A DNA stretch of 64,000 bases from Solen grandis. Taxonomy: Eukaryota > Mollusca > Bivalvia > Adapedonta > Solenidae. The notes under the pieces are model-generated. The model worked only from the letters and a program-made list of their open reading frames with translations, was not told the origin of the DNA and searched no databases. Shown in pieces: positions 38,601 to 51,600 of this stretch; position 1 is the stretch's first letter; each line of letters opens with the position of its first letter. Location of the stretch: contig CM037777.1 in the NCBI GenBank assembly GCA_021229015.1, forward strand, positions 23,973,567 through 24,037,566, read 5' to 3'. Position numbers and translations under genes: made by a program.

Positions 38601-41600
38601 TTGTTCTGATGACTAACATCTGTACTGTTTGCATGAGGAATACTCGTTATTTTATCTATTAATTTAGTAACGTGGATGTGGTTTAACTTATAAGGTGGCA
38701 TGAATATGTTTTTGTCTGGGTGTAATGATTGGGAAATAGCAGATAAAGAAAGTGTGTTATTTAATAGATTTCCGACGTTCACCTCTGGGGAAAATTGTAG
38801 GATTGGCATGGACCGTGAAAACTGGACAGAAATAATTGTTCCATTGACTGGCAAAGTAACAGATACATGTATTGAAGTTATACAGTTGTACTAGGCTTTA
38901 TGCTCCCTACAGTCAAAACAAAGCTGATACAACTAGGACAAAACCTAATCAGACTGTGAGTAAAGTTGAGGGAGGGGGGTGGGGTGGCAGGGGTCTCCTG
39001 GGGCAGGAGAAGGGGGAGTACTGGGGCCACATATAGAGAAGAACAGCAGGGGTTACATACAGTTTCCAGTAGTCTGGTATACAGATTGGATCCCTTGGCC
39101 AGCACCAGGTCTAGTCAGTGAGGGGTAATCAGTAGTAATGGATGTTTATGGTCGCAGCATATCTCCACACCAGGAAACCTGTCTCCCTGCTCTGAGTATT
39201 GATCTGCTCTTCCCCTCTGCCACGGCTCACCGTTAGACACAGCTGGGCATGCACTGAGCTGCCCTGGTCCAGGAGGGCGCATCTAGCAAGTCTCCTCATG
39301 AATAATGAAATAATTTATTACAAAAGTCGAATGAGATATATGTATAATTATATGAATATAGTGTTTTGACCCAATCCTTTTCCTCATTGCTTTACACATT
39401 ATTGAAAAAGAGAAAGTCACTGTTCTGGAAAGACCTTAGGCAACATATATTCTTTAGCTTTGATTTATATAGAGGGAGCCTGGTGCAGTGATTCTGTACA
39501 TAACTACTGATTTGAAGGGCGTGGGTTCATTGATGGTTATGATTTCAAATACTTGGGCAAGGATTTTTCATGGCCTACCCAAGTGCCAATTTTTGGTCCA
39601 ACTTAGGAACTGTTTAGAGATTTATTTATTTTTTAGATATAAAAACTTATTTCCCAATTGATGTAAAATAATTCTAAATATATATATATAATAATCATTA
39701 TCCCTCGACCTCAGTTTATAAATCATATTAATAAATGCTTTTTTTCTCTCTTATTGAAATGATACTGAAATATTTATGCTAAAGGTGTAAGTCATTAGCC
39801 TGCGAATAGGATTATATCTTTATCCCTCTTGCTTTAATGGTAATAGAAAGATGGAACAAAATTTAATATACATAAGAAAATTTAGACATCTATAACATGA
39901 AAAGATCTGACCAGAGCATTTGAATGTTCCGTCCAGTAATAGAATTTAGTGACCATAGGTAGAACCTGTAGGTTTTGTATCAAAATATATTAAGAGATAT
40001 CCACTGCATAATTAGCTTGACTATTCGAAGAATATGAGAGCTATTGTAGTCACCCTTGTGTCGGTGTTGGCGTTGCAGCTTTTGGTTAAAGTTATGCATG
40101 CAAAATACTATCAACCTTATATTTCAATAATCATTTATGGTATTGACTTGAAAGTTTATGAGTATGTTCAGGGGCATCAGACAACCAAGGTAGTTAACTC
40201 TTGACTGAATTTAATATAAATTATGGCCCCTTTTTAACTTAGAAATTTTGGTTTAAGCTTTGCATGCAATAGAAAATTTGGTTAAAGTTTTGCATGCAAG
40301 CAACTGTCCAGTTTGTATCACAATAACAATTCATGGTATTGACTTGAAAGTTTATGAATATATTAGGGGGCATTAGACAACCAAGGTAGATAACTTTTGA
40401 TGGAATATATTACAAATTATGCCCACTTTTTAACTTAGAAATTTTGGTTTAAGTTTTGCATGAAAGGTACTTTCATGCTTATATCTCAGAGTCCAGGCAT
40501 GGGTTTGATTTGAAACTTCTTAAATATGTTCAATGGTATCATACTATAGTGGCAGATAGTTTTTGACTAAATATGATTCAGATTAGGGCCCTTTTTTGAC
40601 ATAGAATTTCTGGCTAAAGTTTTGCCTGCAAGCTACTATCCAGCTTATATCTCAGAAATTGTTCATGGTATTGACTAGAAAGTTTAGGAGTGTGTTCAGG
40701 GGCATCAGAAAACCAAGGAGGATAACTTTTGGACTGAATTTTATACAAATTATGGCCCTTTTCTTACTTGGATACTTGGTTAAAGTTTTGCTTTATGCTT
40801 ATGTCCCAGTAACTAGCCATGGGATTGATTTTGGACATCATAAACCTACTTAAGAGTATTATACTGTCAAGATATATCATTTTTAACTATTATTACACGG
40901 TATATGAATGGCAAGAATGGAAATAGATTCATTTGATTTACCAACAAGCATTTTGAATTGTCGAGTGTGCTGTCCTCTGACAGCTCTTGTTTTTATATGA
41001 AATCATACTCCATTCATTGCCCCCTGTGATATACAGAGGATTGGACTGAAAGAAATTTAAATTCTTCTACATCTTCATCTTGGTAGTCATTTTCAAATAT
41101 AGAATTAATTAATTATATCTTAGGTCATTCATAAAAAATAGTTCCAGCGAAGGGTAAAATGTATGTTTTTCTTCTTGGTATTTTTTATACCTTTTTTCAG
41201 GTTAAAACCTGCATATTTTCCACACATACCCTACTTTTTCACATATATACATGGGCTATACCAAATGTTTTATTATTGTTCTTCAAGACTTTTACCTGAT
41301 TGTTTTCAGTGAGAGTTTTAAAGGACTTACCATTCTTTTTTCAAAAATTGTAAAACTACCATTTAACCCGGACCCAGCATGGGCAGCATCCAAAACTGCC
41401 ACAGTATCTTTATTTGTATTCTCTTGGAAAGGGGCAGTCTGCAAAAAGATTGTACATGACTTGCAGTTGGTCAGACATTTATCGTCTCTCCTAGAAACAT
41501 GTTTCGTATAATTCATTGTGGCAAGATATTTTGAATTATTTTAGTTCAGTTAAGAAAACTTATTATATGGGATAACAGAAAGTGTACTTACATTTTAATA

Positions 41601-44600
41601 CACATGATTTTTTATGCCCCGCCAACTTCGGTCTGTGTGTCCGTGCCTCTGTCCGTCCGTCACACCTCAGGTTTACCTTTGCATTAAAGGTTTTTTTCTA
41701 TGAAGATGACTTCACATCATGATGAAAATAGATATACATTTACATCTTGATATGATCTATTTAATATGTATGCGAATTCATGCTGTGACCTATATTTCAC
41801 GGTTGGATGAACATGCTGAAATTGTTCTTCCTCAGGTTTACCTTTGCGTTAAAGGTTTTTTTTCTATAAAGATGATTTAAAATCTTGATGAAACTTGGTA
41901 CACATGTAAATCATTATACGATCTATCCATTATTTACCGTATTTACTCGACTATAAGACTATTCGCCTATAAGACGGGACCCCTTTTACAATCCCCAAAT
42001 CTGTGGGATTTTGCTTTGACCCTTTTATAAGACGGGGGGAAAAAATCTGGATGCATTTTTACGGACGGTACTGTACCGCCGACAATTTATAAAACAATAT
42101 CATGAAAATCTTGTTAAGTTCATAATAATTTCACATAAAATGAAAATAACTGTTGATTTAATACGTTACTTAAATATTAATGTTTTGTAATAAATCTCGA
42201 ATACAGCTGTCATTTTCATAGTTAGCAGTGTCGAAGTTATGTACGGGTTTTGACGGTGCCCGTGAGAACCGTTTGTCTGAAATTCCAATGCCACGCTACA
42301 CCGATATACTTACCCGCTTTTCTGTATTGTTAATCAATACCAATTATTTCATGATTAAGTGTCAATTAAATTGTAAAAAAAAACAACAATAATTAAACAA
42401 ATTATAACGAAAAGGTCATGTATATTTCAATGCTTTATTTACGTTGGGGTGCCGTGAGTTGATTTCACAAGCTAGCAGTTCTAATGAGCACCATGTGTGT
42501 CCCATAACCGCTTGCTAAAAAGATAAAATGATCCATAAAATTCGAAAAAGAAACTTGATGAAACAATCATAAAATAATATGGTAATTTATATCATGCAAT
42601 TCATATCTGATATGTATCTATCGATCGATGACGGGTAGGGTATACGTCTGCATACCGTTATGAAGCTTCATTCATAAGTCAACTAAGTGTGGGGAAACTC
42701 TATCTGGCTGGTAGACCCCGCTCATAAGACGATCCCCAACTTTATAACGCTGATCAGACAGCAAGAAAACCGTCTTTTAGTCGAGTAAATACGGTATGCA
42801 TATTTATTGCTGTGACCATTATTACACGGTTGGATGAAGATGCTGAAATTCCAGTATATCGAAGCAAAAATCCTTAAACCTTTTAGTTTTGTAGTATTTA
42901 ATGTCTTCCAATCTGTAATGGCACCCTGCTCTTCTAAAGACTTATGTTTTGTGTGATGAGGAAGTGAAGCTCCATATTCAGAAATTACAAGCTTATTACA
43001 TTACAGTGCTATCCCAAGATTGTGAGGGATCAGGCCTTTTTACTTTATGGTCAAGTCATGTTCTATGAGTGTCAGGGTATGACTTCTTACTAAATGGCCT
43101 AGTGGCATTATGATTGTGAGGGAGGGACATTTTTATGCTGATTGTGAGGGAGGGACATTTTTATGCTGATTGGGGGGTTTTTTTTTGCTGTGTGGGGGGG
43201 ACATTTTTATGCTGTTGTGGGGAGGGACATTTTTATGCTGATTGTGGGGAGGGACATTTTTATGCTGATTGTGGGGGAGGGACATTTTTATGCTGATTGT
43301 GGGGGAGGGACATTTTTATGCTGATTGTGGGGGAGGGACATTTTTATGCTGATTGTGAGGGAGGGACATTTTTATGCTGATTGTGAGGGAGGAACATTTT
43401 TATGCTGATTGTGGGGGAGGGACATTTTTATGCTGATTGTGAGGGAGGGACATTTTTATGCTGATTGTGAGGGAGGGACATTTTTATGCTGATTGTGAGG
43501 GAGGAACATTTTTATGCTGATTGTGAGGGAGGGACATTTTTATGCTGATTGTGGGGGAGGGACATTTTTATGCTGATTGTGGGGAGGGACATTTTTATGC
43601 TGCTTGTGGGGGAGGGACATTTTTATGCTGATTGTGAGGGAGGAACATTTTTATGCTGATTGTGGGGGAGGGACATTTTTATGCTGATTGTGGGGGAGGG
43701 ACATTTTTATGCTGATTGTGAGGGAGGGACATTTTTATGCTGATTGTGAGGGAGGGACATTTTTATGCTGATTGTGAGGGAGGGACATTTTTATGCTGAT
43801 TGTGGGGGAGGGACATTTTTATGCTGATTGTGGGGAGGGACATTTTTATGCTGATTGTGAGGGAGGAACATTTTTATGCTGATTGTGGGGAGGGACATTT
43901 TTATGCTGATTGTGGGGGAGGGACATTTTTATGCTGATTGTGGGGGAGGGACATTTTTATGCTGATTGTGAGGGAGGGACATTTTTATGCTGATTGTGAG
44001 GGAGGAACATTTTTATGCTGATTGTGGGGGAGGGACATTTTTATGCTGATTGTGGGGGAGGGACATTTTTATGCTGATTGTGAGGGAGGAACATTTTTAT
44101 GCTGATTGTGGGGGAGGGACATTTTTATGCTGATTGTGGGGGAGGGACATTTTTATGCTGATTGTGGGGGAGGGACATTTTTATGCTGATTGTGGGGAGG
44201 GACATTTTTATGCTGATTGTGGGGGAGGGACATTTTTATGCTGATTGTGGGGGAGGGACATTTTTATGCTGATTGTGAGGGAGGGACATTTTTATGCTGA
44301 TTGTGGGGGAGGGACATTTTTATGCTGATTGTGAGGGAGGGGCATTTTTATGCTGATTGTGAGGGAGGGGCATCTTGCAATAATAGTGGTATTCAAATTC
44401 TTTGAGACATTTGTCAGATCACAGTTATAGTCATGTGGAACAATGTTTTTGATGTTGAATCTATTTTGAAGTTGCACAAGGAACCACTTTTTCGCACTTC
44501 TAACACACCCCTACAAAATGGCTAGACAGTCTCACTCACCATAATAAGGCTAAATGTGCATGGAGTGTTCATGTAGGATTTCATTTTTAGCTTAAAAGGA

Positions 44601-45585
44601 AAGAGAGGTATTGAAGTCACCCTTGTGTCAGCACTGGGGTTGCAGTTTTGGTTACAGTTTTGCATGCAAGTTAATATCAAGCTTATGTCTCAAAAACAAT
44701 TTATGGTATTGATGTATAAGTGACATCAGACAAGCAAGGGAGATAACCCTTGACTGAATTTAACAAAATTATTGCCTCTTTTTATCTTAGAAAATTTGGT
44801 TAAAGTTTTGTATGCAGTAGAAAATTTGGTTAAAGTTTTGCATACAAGCTATTATCCAGCTTATATCTTAAGAAATCATTCTATGCTTATGAATGTGTTC
44901 AGGGGCATCAAAAACTAAGGAGGATTGACTCTTGACTAGATTAAATACAAAGTAAGGCCCTTTTCTTAGATATTTTGGTTTAAGTTTTGCATGCATCATG
45001 TTATTTTGCTTATGTGTCAGTAATTAGGCATGGGATTAATTTAAGACTTTGTAAACATATTCATGGGTATTAGACCTTCAAGGTAGATCATATTTTACTG
45101 TTATTTACATGGTTTGTGAAGGGTGAAATTTGAAATAGATTTCATTTGATTTACCAACAAGAATTTTAGCGTGTCCTTTGACAGCTCTTGTAAGTAGTAT
45201 TAACATGTTTTGTGTCCTATTGATACAAACTGTACACCAGTATTTGTTTTCAATTATGAAATTATTATACTCAGGGAACTACTGCATCAACTGTTTCATA
45301 TTCTATTAGCTTTTTATGATTCCATATTTGTTAAGTCAGTTTCCCACATCCAATTTCAAATTGTTAAGTTACATTGTGTACTAGGGTTTTATTATGTATA
45401 ATTTTCCTTCCTTTCTTTTCTTTCCATACTGCTATGGTTGCTGCCGGATATATTAGACGGTATGAATTCTTTTAAATTTATGAAGTTGCATTTCCAGTTT
45501 ATGTTCAGTTACAGTTTATGGTTCTGAGCTGTACCATGTATTATGATTTATCTTTTATTTCAGCTCTTTCCACCTTATATCTCTT

Positions 45586-45647
<62 letters not shown>

Positions 45648-48600
45648 ATTAAGTATATACTCATGCAGGTGTGATTTTTATCATGGTACACGTAGTAGGT
45701 TAATGGTCCCATAATTTTTGAGTATATATCATTAGTTTCAACAGTAAATTTTTCAAGTAAAGTCAATAATTTTTTGTTTTCTCCAAAAGCTAAGTTACAT
45801 TTTTGAAGTTTTTTTTTAATATTTCATTATCAGAGAAGAACAAACAGAGAAGTTTTATCCTATAAACCATACCTACAGTTTTATCCTGCCATGTCAAACA
45901 CTGGATAATTTCTTTCCTTGCTTTATTTCCCCTCAAGCTTAAGATGGTTGTAAGCTCATTTATTCTAATAATTGGGAGACTCAATAATTAGGAGACTCAA
46001 TCTGCTCACTGTGGTCTTAATGTCAGTGTTGACATTTGATTAAAGTCTCACAGTCAGTTGGTATAACTTTATGTCCAGTCTTAATGAAACTTGACAGAAG
46101 GGAAGTGCAACCATTAATGAGTTAAAATACCAGTACCTCCAGGTTCAAGGTCTGCTTACACTGTACTCAAACTGAAATGTTGGTCGAAACTAGTTAGTAA
46201 ATAAAATCTGTCTACTTAACCAGTGTTAGGGTGTGTTCCACTTACCCTTTCTATATATTGAAATGTTTTCTGGACTTCCTTCCCCCTTTTTTTTGTGTGT
46301 GTGTGTGTGTGTGTGTGAATCAAAGTCTCAGTAACTAGACATGGGATTTTTCATTATATTTTTGCAACATAGGTGATGTATGTCTACCTCTTTGTTTCAA
46401 AGGCAACCAAAATCTTTCACTGTCACAGGAAGAATAAACAGTCACAAAAATGCATAGAATTTAAGTTTCTGGGTTGAATTCGACCAACAATTCTTAGTGC
46501 TAAGTAATACTTAAATACTTAGACATTAGTCTTGTTTCTCAAATAAAAAAATTAAAACCAAATATTTCATTTCTTTATAGATATTGTTAGATTTCACCGT
46601 TATATTTCATGTCAGCTTCATCATGAATTTTTCGTATAATAGAAAAGGTTGAATGTATTTCTACCTAGTTTTAAGAATTTATGTATTACGCAGCGCTAAG
46701 TATTGTTGGTGGCATTTTAGCTTTATTTTTGTTTTCAGATTGATGGAAATCTGACCAATGCATTAAATATTACAATAAATTACATCATAAAAACCTCAAA
46801 TTTTTTTTATTATTACTCAATCCATTCATTTATTTCTGGGATGATTTTTGTGACTCCTTTAACATACTGGTAGAAGGAATCTTCATTGTGAAACTTCAAT
46901 TTTCTTTTTCTTCTGTTTCTCTGTTTTACTTATTTATTCATGTTTTTATTTGGAAATGAAATTATTTAATAGAGGGATATAACATAACAAAAGGGGAAAA
47001 AAAGCAATGGCCCCATTTAAGATATTTTGATCTGCAGTCCTGTGGGCTGTGTGTCCCAGGTGTGATCTGTGATGTTGCTTCATTTGCAACACCAAGTGTA
47101 ACACCACCCTCACCAGGTTCTACAACTCTCTATGTATATGGTGCAGCTCAGCCTCCAAAGGAAGCATCCCAATCTAATCACATGGAGCTAGATTGTCTGT
47201 AAGCTTGTAGTTGATTGTCCATTACTGCATGGTAATCTTAAACTGTTTTATTGGCTGCCTTATGTCTGTTTGATGTTTGATATGGAGAGTGTTATCCAAT
47301 TAATATATGATTTATTACCCAGCATACCGAGGATTTCCATGTTGATGGTAATGAATTCTGGTTAAGAAGGTTTAATAAGATGAGGTTTTGTACTCCAGAG
47401 CATTAGTTATATAATGAAAACTGAATTGTGCCTTAGTAGGTTGAATATCTGACTCTCTCATATAGATTATAAACCTCTTCCAGTTTCCCCTGTGAGAACA
47501 AAGACTAGCAGTTTAGCTATGGCTTGATGGTGTCACTCTGACCTTATCTTTGATTCTCAATAAAAATCACCTTGGATTTAATAAAAATTACTTTTTTTTT
47601 CCTCAACTGCATTTGATAATTGCTGAAACTGATATTACGTTGTGATGTCATTTGCCATGTTTTGTTAACAGTTTTGTTATTTTTTACGCACAAATAATCA
47701 GCTATATTACAGTCTCATCACAGTTCTTAGGTGTTATACAGAAGCTCCGGAAGATAGACAGTGTAACAAGTCTGTGACAGACCACATGGGGTCTCATTTA
47801 ACCCAGCATTGGAGCTTGACAAACATTTGAGCCCCTTTAAGTGCCCTTTCCAGGAGCAAAATACTGATCCAACTCAGAAACTAGTTCAGGCTGATCAGGT
47901 TTAACAGTGTTAATGTTCTCACCTGTAATATACTGACAGGTCACTTAATGAATAGTCTGCAAGTAACTTGTGGACAGTCCTGGCTTATTAGTTACATTCC
48001 TATTCCAGGTAACGTTCATTTAGACAAACACTTTATTTTAGATAATCAAAACCAAGCAAACTCTTTATGTCTCAGTGACATGTTTTGTCAAAGCGTGGGA
48101 GTCTTTTAATGAGTTAGGTAATTGGTATTAATTGGATAATAGCTGTTTATAGGGTGACATGGAGTGGCTGTTCTGAAGTTGTTTTATTTTGTTACGTTCA
48201 GATTTATTCACAGCATTTGCATGCTGTTATTTGTTTTTCTTGGTATTTCTGGTTTACATGTTTTCACTTTTGAGTTATATTGTTCCATGTTTGTGCATGT
48301 TGTTATGTTTATCCTTACTGTTAACAAATATCTTGGATTATTTAAATAAGAATAACACTTAGCAGTCAATCCTTAATTGGTTATATAACTGAAAAGTATT
48401 TGCTGTTAAAACAATGTATTTGAATCACTGTTTTAAATAAAGGTTGCAGAAGTATGCACTGGAATTAAAACCATTATTATCAGCATTTATTGCTATTTCC
48501 AAGTCGCGAAATTAAAAACAAATGCAACTTTTTTTGGTGCAAAGTTTGAAGAATTTTTTTTGCTGGGAAGCCTCAGGTTGAACATTCAGTTTAGGAGACT

Positions 48601-51600
48601 AACTTTTTACTATAGGTTCATGTCAAGAGACCTAAGTTTATATATTCATCATAATGGTTTCCATACACAAAGAGCTTGTACATTTTAATTTTGGTCTTAA
48701 TTGTGACTTCAGCAGGTTAGAATATGGTGATTTTATGTACCCTTAAATGTTGAGTTTAACACAAGTTTTAGTATATTTGGTACACATGTGGGCATCTCTT
48801 GTACATATGTATAAAATCAGTAAAAAAAATGTCTCAAAATAGTATGTTTGGGTGTACTGGTATAATGCCACTGAAGTTTACATATGTTTGAAGGTACTAG
48901 AATGATACCACTTGACACTTGGTACACATATTGAACATCTCCAGATATTGAGATATTATGATGGAGTACCCTGGTATACTGCCATCCTGTCTGGAACCAG
49001 AAACACTAAGTTACAACTGACACCCGTTACAGATATAACTGCCCTTTGCTTAAAATAGAAGTCTACAAGGAGTCAGATATTGGCTTTTAGGATTTTAAGG
49101 TTTTTGACCTTTCATCTTCTTGATTGTATTATGGGGTATATTTTGTGAAACATTTACATTTAAAATGTATGAACCTTTTTTGTGAATTTGGTTATAATAG
49201 TTTATTGTTCCCATATCATAAAGAAAGCTCTAAAGTAAATAAGATAGAGGAGACTCATTTCAGAAGTCCATTACCAGGGCTTTTGTGTAAAGCACAGCAG
49301 CTTCTGTTGGTATGGCTGGTTATTGAAAAAACGTAATGCCATACCAAAATATGTTCGTGAGATCATTCCTGTAATGTTAACACCCCAGGCCGGGACCTAT
49401 TGTCTTGAACTAACATACTAATCAAGACTAGTCTGTGACTCACTGCATGGTGTGTGTTGTGGGTGTCAGATGCTTCCACCAAATTATGTTGTCTGTCTGT
49501 TTAGCTAGCTGTGTTCACTTGCTAGGGATTTAGTGACTGTTAACCTATAATAACTTTGTGTAGTGTGTTATATTTAGCCGTATATTACCCACCTTAGTGT
49601 TGGTATATAGCATGGTCTGCTAGATACGTGTATATTTAAAATGATAATCACATTTTATTTATTAATCTGTGTACTTTGTATTAACCTGTACTTTTTTTCC
49701 CTTCAAATATTATATAGATATATATGTAACCGGAATAAATAATAATGTCAGTCCAGGCTTGGTAGATAAAGGGACACCTCCCCCCTCTTACTGGCCTTGT
49801 CACTCTGTCTCTCCCTCTCTCTATCCTTCATTATTCCTGTATTTTCCAGGTTCTTCATCTCTCAAATCCTCACTTCAATTTTGAAGAAACTGAAGACCAT
49901 ATTCCATAAGAACATGCTAAGAATAACATTTATATAAAGTTTCTAATCTCCATGTCAATAAATAAGAGAGATATAGATCTTCCAGAGTTTATGTTAAGGA
50001 CAATCTCTTCTTGAGATGTTTTTTGACATGCAAGCCTGTACTGTTATTGATCTAGTGATTTGCAACTTGGTGTACATTTACCTTATAAGATAACATCATG
50101 TTACATAGATAAGTAAGCTCATCTTGATATTGATAATTGATCTGTGTTCTCTGCAAGACTTGGCACTATCTCATTTGTTTGATAGGAGGTGGTTGTTAAA
50201 ATAACAAACTTGGTATTCTTATTTCTCTGACCTCGGGTGGTGGTGTGTTCCATTATCCTGACCTTGACCCTGTGTCCAAGACAGAGGTGTCTTTACCTGA
50301 GTGTCCTTGTTCTCAGTATGAAAAAATATTTGAAAAATACAGACCATCAATATAGTTTGATTGCTTTGATTAAAGAAGCAGGTTCATTCTAACTGGATTG
50401 TTTCCAGTTAAGATATATTGATGGATATGATATTCTGTATCATTGTTTAACCCTATACATCATAAAGACATTTGTTGACACCTTGCAAACAGCTTACCCA
50501 GATCAGACAACTCCTTTCTTGAGCAGTCTGATCAGGGTCACCTAATGTTTGCTCATTAGTTATGTAACAGAGATTCTATACAGTTTGCACATGTAAAACC
50601 AATTGCTTATTATACTGTTTAAAGATTAGTAAAGAAATATTCATCAAGTTCAAAAAGGTTTAAGGTTAAGAACAGTTATGGATGTCCATCTACTCAGCCT
50701 GGTAATGAAGCCAGTATTTACTGAGTCTAAAAGTAATCAGGTTTCAACAATTATGATTATCTCAGGCATCACACTAGGGAATGCTAGAACAGCTTGTGAG
50801 TGTTGAAGTTCTTGTGCATTAAGAATTCTTTGTTTTACATGCAGGGTGAGAGGCTCAGTCATGCGGTAGGTTGCGCATTTGCAATCTGTCTAGAGAGGAA
50901 GCAGAAACGGGACAAGGAGTCCGGGGCCAGCAACGTCACGGTGACGTACAGTCAAGACCGGACAACATTCGAGCGGACTGGTTCATTTCGGCAGGCTACA
51001 ATCACAGAGAGGCTAACGGACCCACAGAGTGCAATAGTGGCAGGTTAGCTAGTGGGTGGGTTGGGATGGGTGGCCGGTTAGCTCGAGAGTGCACTGGTGG
51101 TAGAAGGGACAAAAAGGCAGTGGCTGGTTAGCTTAAGGGTGGGGGGTAGAAGGGACAAAAAGGCAGTGGCTGGTTAGCTTTAGGGTTGGGGGGTAGAAGG
51201 GACAAAAAGGCAGTGGCTGGTTAGGTTGGGGGTAGAAGGGACAAAAAGGTAGTGGCTGGTTAGCTTAAGGGTGGGGGGTAGAAGGGACAAAAAGGCAGTG
51301 ACTGGTTAGCTTAAGTGGGACAAGATAATCACATGTAAGCCAGGAAATTGGGGGGGGGGGTTATTATGGCAGGTTAGCTATGAGCCAGCCATATTAAAGT
51401 TCCAGTATCTTATAATTGTTTGAGCTAGCTGATTACGCTTACACCATTAACCCTTTCCCTCATAAAGACTTATTTTGACGCACTCAATAGGTACCACATA
51501 AAGCCTGAGCTGCAGAAAATCACAGTTAAACCTTACCAAATTTTATTACAAAATCCTTATTTCCAGACCACTGAGGAGCAGTGAACAGCATAAAACCTGA

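Larger units (their letters stand above)
28841..50844 (+). other. 22 kb numb intron dividing the PTB domain
   Basis: Runs from GTAATT to TTTTACATGCAG. It separates VKES from GERLSH, a position inside the PTB fold. It holds MITE-1 copies C and D, MITE-2 copies, R1 copies 2 and 3, a TA-flanked element nested in another repeat, and the 28 bp minisatellite, all listed separately. Between these it is AT-rich with no other recognised gene. Confidence 0.85.

Noticed and set aside
43111..44373. CRISPR-like array of regularly spaced repeats
   Set aside because: The units are contiguous 28 bp copies with no unique spacers, in a eukaryotic intron. It is a minisatellite.
45575..45766. Open frame with (ER)n repeat
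   Set aside because: It is a translated (CT)n microsatellite.
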